From: an uncultured Halomicronema sp.
GTDB lineage: Bacteria; Cyanobacteriota; Cyanobacteriia; Phormidesmidales; Phormidesmidaceae
Direction: 5' to 3'
Length of the DNA: 64,000 nt
Assembly: GCA_937899725.1 (NCBI GenBank)
Contig: CALCCA010000040.1
Coordinates: forward strand, 62,001-126,000
Shown here: one piece after another, positions 55,041-62,624 of the stretch
How the letters are laid out: each line of letters begins with the position of its first letter
Numbering within the stretch: the stretch's first letter is position 1
Translations under genes and position numbers: made by a program
Notes under the pieces: generated by a model
The model's input: the letters and a program-made list of their open reading frames with translations, nothing else
Database searches by the model: none
Told to the model about the DNA's origin: nothing

Positions 55041-55398
55041 AAGAACGCGCGAAACTTTAGATTTCTATGGGCAGACGGTTAAAAAACCGCAATTGAGACT
55101 TGCTTTCTAAACTAAATTTGTTGATAATTGCACCTAAGCGCAACAATCCATCTCTACGGAGTCATGTAAGTTTGGCAGCCCAAAACGGTGTTCTCTGAAA
55201 CACTGAGGTTTGATTTTCACTTAGCAAGGTTTTCTGTATCTTTCATATCAGTCTCGAGAAGCCGCAGTCGTTAGGGCTGTCTATGTTCTGCTATTTGCAG
55301 GAATTCTCAATTTCTTCTTCATCAAGGATGTCACGATTTCAATCGAGATGTCACCGCTTTATATAGGGATGCTATTACCGTCTGCGAGATCAGGAATA
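55041..55398. other. Intergenic region with two GATGTCAC copies
   Basis: About 360 bases between the STAND gene and the 419-residue gene. GATGTCAC occurs at about 55327 and 55347, 20 bases apart (two helical turns), echoing the phased array upstream of the STAND gene. No separate gene seen. Confidence 0.5.
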
Positions 55399-56658
55399 AT
55401 GCCCGACGCTACAGACTTCGACATCGTTTACAGCTTTATTCGAGACAAGGTTCGTCCACCGATTGATCAGCCCACCAGCGAGGTAGTTTATAACCTGTTG
55501 GTGCACAAGCAAGCTGATCGCTCTGTCGTGACAGCACTTGATCGCATCGTCAAACATTCCAACTTTGATGGTGAAGCAGGATTACTGTTTATCAATCGGT
55601 GTGTCTATACCGCAATTAACCTGCTGCACTTGGATGCCCAGCGTCACGACGACCTGAAGCGGCTGGTAAAAAAGCTGGCAGCAGCTCCTGAAAATGGCAT
55701 GAACGTTACGACCAAACGGCTGCGCCGGACGCTGCGACGTTATGTAGAAGATGACAAGTATCAATGCGTGTTACGGCAGGCTAGACTCTATCGCAACCCT
55801 GAGGAAGAAGAGGCAACGGTTCTGGGTGATCTATTCCCGGAATACAGCTTTCTCTATCTGAATGCCGGTTTTACTAGTGATATTGAGAAGTGTGACGAGC
55901 CAGTACAGTTAGCTGCTGATAACCGTCAGCGCTCCAGGTTAAAGAATGGTATGCGGCACCGGAAAGAAGAAAGAATCTACAAAGTCCGACAGGCCTTGCA
56001 TTTCTATTGGGATCGTCGTAAACAAGGCAACCTGAGACCTACGGATAACCCCACCCGTCTGACAGAAGAAGAACTCAATAGGGGCATCCGTTTCTATCAC
56101 ACTCGTAAACGAAATAGCTTCAAAGAACATGCGCAGCAGTTTATGAATCGTGATGGACCCGGATATACCGTTAGCGATTGTCGAGGTGCAGTCTTGGAAT
56201 ATATGGAGCGTCCGTTGCAAGTGCTGCCGCCTCAGCATCGAGATCGCTTTAGAGAGGATTTTCATCGGGCTTTAGAAACGATGGAAACTACTGGGGGGTC
56301 GATGCAAGCAACAGTGATTCAGGCTTTCAAGAAGATTCTGGATAGGTTGCTATTTGCAGGATATGAAGCGCGTAGAGCTCATAGTGCCATTGAGAAGCAC
56401 GTTAGTGCGGTTTCACCACTCAACTTTTCCGCTATCTTATTGAGCCTGGTACTGGGGTGTCCAATGATCCTTCACAAGCTAGAAGAACGATTGACGGCTC
56501 TGTATATTCACTATGAAAAAATGGCTATCGAATCGCTCCCGTGGCTGGTGAAATTCTTCGAATATATCCATCTGGCGTTGGTGATGAATTCACGCTATCT
56601 CATGATTCACGACCCACGGGAGACTGAACGCATTCCACCCTCGGTGATTTGGCCTTAG
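55399..56658 (+). CDS. Hypothetical protein downstream of STAND gene
   Basis: A 419-residue soluble, mostly helical protein. I see no known domain. The N-terminal part contains LLFINRCVYTAINLLHLDAQRHDDLKRL and a basic run (TKRLRRTLRRYVEDD); the middle is strongly basic (RQRSRLKNGMRHRKEERIYKVRQALHFYWDRRK). A short hydrophobic stretch (FSAILLSLVLGCPMIL) occurs near residue 355. ATG 55399 is chosen because AGGA lies 6 bases upstream; ATG 55348 is the alternative. It follows the STAND gene on the same strand with a shared repeat word upstream, so I infer that it is its partner, perhaps the effector. Confidence 0.7.
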   Translation: MPDATDFDIVYSFIRDKVRPPIDQPTSEVVYNLLVHKQADRSVVTALDRIVKHSNFDGEAGLLFINRCVYTAINLLHLDAQRHDDLKRLVKKLAAAPENGMNVTTKRLRRTLRRYVEDDKYQCVLRQARLYRNPEEEEATVLGDLFPEYSFLYLNAGFTSDIEKCDEPVQLAADNRQRSRLKNGMRHRKEERIYKVRQALHFYWDRRKQGNLRPTDNPTRLTEEELNRGIRFYHTRKRNSFKEHAQQFMNRDGPGYTVSDCRGAVLEYMERPLQVLPPQHRDRFREDFHRALETMETTGGSMQATVIQAFKKILDRLLFAGYEARRAHSAIEKHVSAVSPLNFSAILLSLVLGCPMILHKLEERLTALYIHYEKMAIESLPWLVKFFEYIHLALVMNSRYLMIHDPRETERIPPSVIWP

Positions 56659-56663
56659 CAGTA

Positions 56664-57272
56664 GACCTCTTGCAGATTAGTGCCAGCAAGTTTTGACAAA
56701 ATGAGGAAACATCAAGATATTCCAACAAAAACAATTCCTGATGATGTACTACACAATAGCAAAATCCCTTTCCAATCAGCACTTCAAGCGTCAGCTCGGA
56801 GTCACCAAGAAGCTCTTTGAGCAGATGGTGACGCCCTTGAAGCCAGCGTGGAGAGCGGCCCCAACACTGGGAACTAAGTTCAAGTTATACCTTTGTTTGG
56901 GGTCGCCAACGATTGCGCAGCGTTTCCAGCTTCGGGTATCCACTTTCATCCTCCTACCACTATCCAGAGCCTACAAGATGAAGGCTATCAGGGGATTCAG
57001 AAGTGCCATAACAATAGTCAATTGCCCCTCAAGAAACCTTGGATCGACCAGTTGAGCGGTGGGTGAGGATAAGGCTAGCAACCGGGCCTTGGTCCGTGAG
57101 CGCATCGGCATTGAGCATATCAATCGACGCTTAAAGACCTTCAGAATCTTGGCGGGATGTTACCGGAATCGTCGCTGTCGCTATGGGCTATGCTGCAATC
57201 TCATCGCGGCCACCTATTACATCATGAACAGTCACAGGTTGCTTGATGCGGTAGTTTCTGATTAATCAGCAA
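56664..57272 (+). mobile_element. Decayed IS5-family element, copy 2
   Basis: A 609-base remnant with ends like copy 1 (AGACCTCTTGCAGATTAG on the left; TTTCTGATTAATCAGCAAGA on the right). It keeps the transposase N-terminus (MMYYTIAKSLSNQHFKRQLGVTKKLFEQM) and, in another frame, the C-terminal catalytic tail (RERIGIEHINRRLKTFRILAGCYRNRRCRYGL), including the Glu of the DDE triad. Frameshifts and loss of the middle (normally about 250 residues in total) make it a pseudogene. It lies in the same orientation as copy 1, bracketing the STAND island. Confidence 0.75.
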
Positions 57273-57322
57273 GAGAGCTAACCTCCGCATGCCGCGTTTT
57301 GCTACGAAGATTGAGCCTGCGA

Positions 57323-57365
57323 TCGATGGTGGGAGATGAGTCCGAGGCTCATCTCCCACCATCGA
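57323..57365. repeat. Perfect 18-base inverted repeat
   Basis: TCGATGGTGGGAGATGAG (57323-57340) and its complement (57348-57365) around a 7-base loop. It lies just downstream of nfu and 50 bases after the right IS5 remnant. Possible terminator or RNA hairpin without a T-run. Confidence 0.7.
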
Positions 57366-57377
57366 CATGAATTGCTC

Positions 57378-57420
57378 CTGAGGTTGAGCAGGTGGTGTTA
57401 CACCACCTGCTCAACCTCAG
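57378..57420. repeat. Perfect 20-base inverted repeat overlapping the nfu stop codon
   Basis: CTGAGGTTGAGCAGGTGGTG (57378-57397) and its complement (57401-57420) around TTA, which is the nfu stop codon read on the other strand. The right arm is the last seven codons of nfu, so the gene end is copied inverted next to itself. Probably folds the mRNA 3' end. Confidence 0.75.
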
Positions 57421-57637
57421 CAATTTCTGGAATGAACTCGCGTAGGCGGCGCTCAATGCCCATGCGGAGGGTCATTGCCGAACTCGGGCAAGAGCCACAG
57501 GCTCCCTGGAGCCGGAGACGCACGGTCGGGCCATCAATTTCGACCAGTTCGACATTGCCACCGTCGGCCATGAGATACGGGCGCAATTCATCCAAAACGT
57601 TTTCAACGTTGTCTTGGGTCAGGGCCAAAGTCTGCAT
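57398..57637 (-). CDS. nfu: NifU-like iron-sulfur scaffold protein
   Basis: A 79-residue single-domain Nfu protein that carries a [4Fe-4S] cluster to targets such as photosystem I. The motif [23 protein letters not shown] holds the two Cys (C-x-x-C), preceded by [26 protein letters not shown]. Length and start match cyanobacterial NfuA. Its stop codon is buried in a perfect hairpin. Single gene. Confidence 0.94.
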   Translation of the reverse strand: MQTLALTQDNVENVLDELRPYLMADGGNVELVEIDGPTVRLRLQGACGSCPSSAMTLRMGIERRLREFIPEIAEVEQVV

Positions 57638-57718
57638 AGTTGTCTGCCATCCATTGTTCGTAAGCGGATACCACCCATTCTACGAATAGAGTGGGTGATT
57701 GGGGCGATCGCATTTACC

Positions 57719-58309
57719 CTACAAATTTTCAATGGTTTGACTAGAAACTGTCGAGGTCGGCATCAATAAAGACTCCAACGTGGTCAATACCTCTTGACTA
57801 TGAATAGCTGGACGCACGCCTAGAAACCGCTCTCGCATCACGCCATCGGGGTCAATCAGGTAGGTATGCCGCAGTGATCGCCCGGTCAGCCACGAGCCAT
57901 ACGCTTTACTGACACTGCCATCCTCATCTGACAACAAAGGAAACTCAATGCCTTCAGCGGCACAAAAACTCTCATGAGAGCTGACATCGTCAACACTGAC
58001 GCCAATGATTTCGGCATTCAGAGTTTGAAATTCGGGCCGACTCTCTTGAAACCGACGTGCTTCTAAGGTGCAGCCCGACGTGCCATCTTGAGGATAAAAG
58101 TAGAGGACAACCCAACGCCCTCGGTAGTCAGCGAGGGAGATTTCGCCCGCCCCCGAGTTGGTGGGCAAGGTAAAAGTCGGAGCCATCTCCCCAATGGGCG
58201 GCTGTGCCCCCCCCAACGCCAACGCCTCGGGCATCATGAGCCCCCAGGTTAGCCATGCCCAGGTGCAGATACACAGGTGAATCAACCACTGGCGACGAGA
58301 AAGTACCAT
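57719..58309 (-). CDS. PrxQ-type peroxiredoxin with signal sequence and no usual resolving Cys
   Basis: A 196-residue peroxiredoxin that reduces peroxides with a Cys thiol. The N-terminus (HLCICTWAWLTWGLMMPEALAL) is a signal peptide or membrane anchor, so it acts in lumen or periplasm. The peroxidatic motif FYPQDGTSGCTLEARRF has Cys80, but position 85, normally the resolving Cys of PrxQ (C-x4-C), is Arg. Cys116 (ESFCAAEG) might take that role. The rest matches Bcp/PrxQ (DEDGSVSKAYGSW). Single gene, 80 bases after nfu on the same strand. Confidence 0.88.
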   Translation of the reverse strand: MVLSRRQWLIHLCICTWAWLTWGLMMPEALALGGAQPPIGEMAPTFTLPTNSGAGEISLADYRGRWVVLYFYPQDGTSGCTLEARRFQESRPEFQTLNAEIIGVSVDDVSSHESFCAAEGIEFPLLSDEDGSVSKAYGSWLTGRSLRHTYLIDPDGVMRERFLGVRPAIHSQEVLTTLESLLMPTSTVSSQTIENL

Positions 58310-58370
58310 TTGCGAAGAGATTCCTAAACGTTTGACAAAAGTCTAGGATCTAACAAATGGTCGGGGTTAA

Positions 58371-58571
58371 TCAAGAGGATGATTGCTCAGATGATGAATT
58401 ATCGCCAGTTTCTGGGGGGACTGACCGTCGTTTGCGAGGCGTAAATACCTGCTTAGCCAGCTGACAACATTGGGTCGCCGTCATCAGGGTGATCCAACGG
58501 CCTGAGTGCGGGTCACGATAAGCCCAAAACGGATTGTTGCGTGGTTCTGGTTTGAGCGATGAATCGGTCAT
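58371..58571 (-). CDS. Small hypothetical protein
   Basis: A 66-residue soluble protein with an aromatic core (NNPFWAYRDPHSGRWITLMTATQCCQLA) and a Ser/Glu-rich tail. I do not recognise a family, though the core is typical of short conserved cyanobacterial proteins. The ATG at 58571 is used; the ATG three codons earlier (58580) is possible. Divergent from cruP. Confidence 0.55.
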   Translation of the reverse strand: MTDSSLKPEPRNNPFWAYRDPHSGRWITLMTATQCCQLAKQVFTPRKRRSVPPETGDNSSSEQSSS

Positions 58572-58697
58572 GGGTCCCAATCAAAAACAAGCTCCCTGGC
58601 CCAACAGTCCTAAGACCATTGATTTATTCAATTGTTCCTCTTTCACTGCAGGCAAACCTGCGACAAATTACTGAACTTCAGCGGCACTTTCTCGACT

Positions 58698-60266
58698 ATG
58701 GTCTCGGTAAATTCCCAAAATACGGCTCACTGGCTGTCACAGCTGCCACAAACGCTCGCGGGGTTACGCGCCGTTGACGATCGCTGGCGACAGTATCGTC
58801 ATGGCGAGACTCCGGTGCCTCAGGTCGCCAGCATCGCCACCGAGGCCTTACCCTCGGTTGATTGGGATGTTGTCGTCAGCGGTGGCACGCTCGGCATTAT
58901 GATCGGCGCCACGCTGGCGCAACGGGGCTGGCGGGTGGCCGTGTTAGAGCGGGGCACCCTTCGAGGCCGCGATCAAGAATGGAATATTTCTCGTCAGGAA
59001 CTGCAGGAACTGGTCGAACTGGATTTGCTGAGCCCAGCGGAACTGGCAACCGCGATCGCCACTGAGTACAGCCCAGCCCGCATTCAGTTTGGTGAGAGTG
59101 AGCCAGTCTGGGTCGATGGCGTGCTCAATATCGGGGTTGATCCGGTCTATCTACTCGAAGTGCTCAAGCAGAAGTTTTTGGCTGCCGGTGGCACGCTGGT
59201 AGAGCAAACGGCCTTTCAACAAGCGATCGTCCACCCGAACGGCGTGGCGGTTAAAACGACGACCGAGACCTACCAGGCGCGCTTGCTCATCGATGCCATG
59301 GGGCACTTTTCACCCCTAGTGCAGCAGGCGCGTCAGGGCCAAACGCCGGATGGGGTTTGTTTGGTCGTCGGCACCTGTGCCGCCGGTTATTCCGCCAATG
59401 ACACCGGTGATTTGATTTATTCTTTCACTCCGATTCGTCAGCAGTGCCAATACTTTTGGGAGGCCTTTCCCGCTCGCGATGGCCGCACTACGTATCTGTT
59501 TACTTATCTAGATATCCATCCTGACCGCGTTGGGTTAGAGGCCCTGTTTGATGAGTATTGGGAACTCCTGCCCGATTACCAACAAATTGCCTTGGCTGAG
59601 TTGGACATCAAGCGGGCGCTGTTTGGGTTCTTTCCCTGCTATCGTGAGAGCCCTCTGCAGTATCCTTGGGGCCGCATGTTGCCAGTCGGCGACAGCAGCG
59701 GTAGTCAGTCGCCCCTCAGCTTTGGCGGCTTTGGTGCGATGATTCGACATTTGGCCCGGCTCACCACTGGCCTTGATGAAGCGCTGCGAGAAGATTGCCT
59801 CAGTGCCGAGGCGTTGAGCTGGCTGCAGCCCTATCAGCCGAATTTATCGGTCACCTGGCTATTTCAAGAGTCGATGCGTGTCGGCATGAATCAACATCTC
59901 CCCCCGGAGCACATCAATCGGCTTCTAGGAACGATTTTTGGCGACATGGCAGCTTTGGGCGAGGCGACGCTCAAGCCCTTTTTGCGCGATGTTGTCCAGT
60001 TTCCCGCGTTGGCCAAAACACTGCTGAGCACTTCGGTGAAACATCCGGCTTTGGTAGCGCAAATTTTGCCCCAGGTAGGGGTCGGCGCGATCGCTCGCTG
60101 GCTGCCCCATTACGGTGCTCTGGCCGGGTATGCCGCACTGCAGCCCCTGTTTAAGGCTGCCAGTCCATTGACCGCGGCCCTTTCGGCTGAGCAACAATAT
60201 CGGTACCATCGGTGGTTAGATGCACTGCAGTACGGCACCGGTAGCGACTATAAGGGAATGCCATGA
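58698..60266 (+). CDS. cruP: CruP-type lycopene cyclase-like flavoprotein
   Basis: A 522-residue FAD-dependent enzyme matching CruP, the paralogue of the lycopene cyclase CruA in cyanobacteria and plants. The Rossmann motif VVVSGGTLGIMIGATLAQRG (about 41-60), LRGRDQEWNISRQELQ, LIDAMGHFSPLVQQARQG, VGTCAAGYSAND and GDSSGSQSPLSFGGFGAMIRHL are clear family segments. Plant CruP is linked to oxygen-stress-dependent carotenoid epoxide levels; whether it cyclises lycopene is debated. ATG 58698 (MVSVNSQNTAHWL) is chosen; the frame upstream has no coding pattern. It overlaps the SirB1 gene by four bases (ATGA). Confidence 0.9.
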   Translation: MVSVNSQNTAHWLSQLPQTLAGLRAVDDRWRQYRHGETPVPQVASIATEALPSVDWDVVVSGGTLGIMIGATLAQRGWRVAVLERGTLRGRDQEWNISRQELQELVELDLLSPAELATAIATEYSPARIQFGESEPVWVDGVLNIGVDPVYLLEVLKQKFLAAGGTLVEQTAFQQAIVHPNGVAVKTTTETYQARLLIDAMGHFSPLVQQARQGQTPDGVCLVVGTCAAGYSANDTGDLIYSFTPIRQQCQYFWEAFPARDGRTTYLFTYLDIHPDRVGLEALFDEYWELLPDYQQIALAELDIKRALFGFFPCYRESPLQYPWGRMLPVGDSSGSQSPLSFGGFGAMIRHLARLTTGLDEALREDCLSAEALSWLQPYQPNLSVTWLFQESMRVGMNQHLPPEHINRLLGTIFGDMAALGEATLKPFLRDVVQFPALAKTLLSTSVKHPALVAQILPQVGVGAIARWLPHYGALAGYAALQPLFKAASPLTAALSAEQQYRYHRWLDALQYGTGSDYKGMP

Positions 60267-61093
60267 GCCCATCTCTTGCCCGCGATCGCTTCACGCAAGC
60301 AGTTCAGCGCCCTGACGAAGCGATCAACTTGGGTCTGGCTGCCCTCTACATCGCCCAAGAGGAATATCCAGAGCTCGATTGCGGCGCTTATTTGCGACGC
60401 TTGGACACGATGGCCGACGAATTGCGGGAACGGTTACCGGCGGAGGCTTATCCCCTCAAAATGATTCGTGCGCTCAATCACTATTTGTTTGAGACCCAGG
60501 GTTTCGTCGGCAATAGCCAAGACTATTACAACCCGCAAAATAGTTTTCTAAACCAGGTTCTAGACCGACGGACGGGGATTCCCATTACGCTATCCCTGGT
60601 CTATTTGGAACTCGCCAAACGCATTGACTTCCCGATGGCGGGGGTGGGCATGCCAGGACATTTTCTAGTCCGGCCCACGTTAGCCGACATGGCCATCTTT
60701 GTAGATGTATTCCATCAGGGGGAAGTCCTGTTTGAGGAAGACTGCCGCGATCTCATCAGAACGCTATACGGCGCCGATGCCAGAATGTTGCCGCAGCACC
60801 TAGAGGCGATCGGTGCAAAACCCTTCTTGGCGCGCATACTCACCAACCTCAAGATGATTTATCTGCAGCGGCCTGATATTCCTCGAGCCTTGGCCGCAAT
60901 TGACCGCATCCTGTTACTCATTCCCAACTCTCTAGCCGAACGCCGCGATCGCGGGCTCATTTATTACCGTGAGGGCAAACTGTTGAAAGCTCGCGACGAC
61001 CTCAAGTACTACTTGCTCAATCATCCTGACGCACCTGACACCTTTGAGATTCAACAGTTGATTAGCCAGATCAATATGCTCCTAGGCAGCTAA
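60263..61093 (+). CDS. SirB1-family transglutaminase-like protein with TPR
   Basis: A 276-residue protein with the transglut_core2 domain: DYYNPQNSFLNQVLDRRTGIPITLSL (about 90-115) and GVGMPGHFLVRP, then a TPR-like C-terminus (IPRALAAIDRILLLIPNSLAERRDRGLIYYREGKLLKA). Members often are pseudo-enzymes or peptidases of unclear role. The start overlaps the cruP stop (ATGA), so it is co-translated with cruP, a gene pair worth noting. Confidence 0.88.
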   Translation: MSPSLARDRFTQAVQRPDEAINLGLAALYIAQEEYPELDCGAYLRRLDTMADELRERLPAEAYPLKMIRALNHYLFETQGFVGNSQDYYNPQNSFLNQVLDRRTGIPITLSLVYLELAKRIDFPMAGVGMPGHFLVRPTLADMAIFVDVFHQGEVLFEEDCRDLIRTLYGADARMLPQHLEAIGAKPFLARILTNLKMIYLQRPDIPRALAAIDRILLLIPNSLAERRDRGLIYYREGKLLKARDDLKYYLLNHPDAPDTFEIQQLISQINMLLGS

Positions 61094-61543
61094 AGTTAGC
61101 GGTGGCGGTTTTGCTGCAGGTCAGGTAAGCCAGTTTTGCCCACTGGGTCGCACCACCATTCGTGACCGCCGTTCATATTCGGCGCGCGATCGCCCATGAA
61201 TTCTTTTTCTGGCATTCGTGGTTATGAGCGCTCAAACAGCATCATACCCGTTCTCAGTGATCGGACTCCTGATGCAATCTTGGCCATGCGGGGAAGCCGA
61301 GGGGCAGGGGAGCCAGATCGGTAGCCTGGTTTTAGAGCATCGGTATCAAATAACGGCTTGATGCCCGTCTCCCAAGTTCCTACATGAGGCCGTCACTGCT
61401 GAGGAGGCCCGAGTTGGCTACCACGCTGGCTGAGGAGCAGGCGGCTTAAAATGTTCTCATTGACACTTCACGAAATTCTTCGGTATGATTAGAGCTTGTG
61501 AAATCAACCAAACACCACCCATTAAAGTTAACTTGACGACCCA
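61094..61543. other. Intergenic region upstream of the str operon
   Basis: About 450 bases. It holds the strong promoter at 61460-61489; the rest contains no supported gene or strong hairpin. Confidence 0.5.
61460..61489 (+). promoter_or_regulatory. Sigma-70-type promoter of the str operon
   Basis: TTGACA (61460-61465) and TATGAT (61484-61489) with an 18-base spacer, both near consensus. The start of transcription should be near 61496, giving a 48-base leader before rpsL. It is the best promoter match in the window. Confidence 0.8.
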
Positions 61544-61918
61544 ATGCCAACAATTCAGCAGCTAGTTAGAAGCGAACGTACAAAGCTAACCGATAAAACT
61601 AAGTCCCCGGCGCTCAAGAGCTGTCCTCAACGTCGTGGGGTCTGCACCCGTGTCTATACAACGACACCGAAAAAGCCTAACTCAGCACTGCGGAAGGTGG
61701 CTAGGGTTCGTTTGACATCTGGTTTTGAGGTCACTGCATATATTCCGGGTATTGGTCACAACCTACAAGAGCACTCTGTGGTCATGATTCGGGGCGGTCG
61801 GGTCAAAGATCTACCGGGCGTTCGATACCACATCATTCGCGGCACGCTAGACACTGCCGGAGTCAAAGACCGTCGACAAGGACGCTCCAAGTATGGTGCC
61901 AAAAAGCCCAAAGAGTAG
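61544..61918 (+). CDS. rpsL: Ribosomal protein S12
   Basis: 124-residue small-subunit protein at the decoding centre. The diagnostic segment [18 protein letters not shown], holding the Lys whose changes give streptomycin resistance, has the sensitive wild-type Lys. [20 protein letters not shown] follows. First gene of the str operon. Confidence 0.97.
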   Translation: MPTIQQLVRSERTKLTDKTKSPALKSCPQRRGVCTRVYTTTPKKPNSALRKVARVRLTSGFEVTAYIPGIGHNLQEHSVVMIRGGRVKDLPGVRYHIIRGTLDTAGVKDRRQGRSKYGAKKPKE

Positions 61919-61968
61919 ATTTCCGCCGATTCTTTGGCAGTCAATCTTTGACCCCATTTTCATAGGAC

Positions 61969-61996
61969 GGGCATCGCTTGCATCGCAATGATGCCC
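61969..61996 (+). promoter_or_regulatory. Hairpin between rpsL and rpsG
   Basis: GGGCATC and GATGCCC form a 7-base stem around a 14-base loop in the 139-base gap. There is no T-run, so it may be a processing or translation-control element rather than a terminator. Confidence 0.35.
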
Positions 61997-62057
61997 TCCT
62001 CATAGCTCAAACAATTGATCTTCGTAATTATCTAGCTAAAGCATTGAAAGGATAACC

Positions 62058-62528
62058 ATGTCTCGCCGTACTTCTGCCCAAAAGCGTGTCGTTCCCCCTG
62101 ATTCGGTTTATAACAGCCGTCTTGTCAGCATGATGATTCGTCGCATCATGCTAGATGGCAAAAAATCTGTGGCTAGCCATATCGTCTACGATGCGTTTAC
62201 TGTCATCGCCGAACGGACGGGTTCCGATGCCCTTGAGGTGTTTGAGGAAGCCGTTCGTAATGTAACCCCGTTGGTCGAAGTCAAGGCGCGGCGAGTGGGA
62301 GGGGCGACCTATCAGGTGCCCATGGAAGTTCGCCAAGATCGCGGCACCGCGCTTGCTCTACGGTGGATCACTCAGTTTTCGCGTAGCCGGGGCGGCAAAA
62401 CGATGGCGATGAAGTTGGCTAATGAGCTGATGGATGCGGCTAATGAAACAGGGAGTGCTGTGCGCAAGCGTGAAGAAACTCACCGGATGGCAGAAGCTAA
62501 CAAAGCCTTTGCTCATTACCGATACTAG
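62058..62528 (+). CDS. rpsG: Ribosomal protein S7
   Basis: 156-residue small-subunit protein that nucleates assembly of the 30S head by binding 16S rRNA. Family segments [23 protein letters not shown] and [24 protein letters not shown] are present. An AAAGGA ribosome site lies before the ATG at 62058. Second gene of the str operon. Confidence 0.97.
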   Translation: MSRRTSAQKRVVPPDSVYNSRLVSMMIRRIMLDGKKSVASHIVYDAFTVIAERTGSDALEVFEEAVRNVTPLVEVKARRVGGATYQVPMEVRQDRGTALALRWITQFSRSRGGKTMAMKLANELMDAANETGSAVRKREETHRMAEANKAFAHYRY

Positions 62529-62624
62529 GTATCTCAGCCTGACGTTTGCCGCCTCAGACGTTTAATTTTCAAAACGATAGACTAGGCATCGTGGGTTAGT
62601 CTCGCTATGGCTAAGGAGACCACC

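Noticed and set aside
57059-57265. Independent 68-residue gene
   Set aside because: It is the C-terminal tail of the decayed IS5 transposase in another frame.
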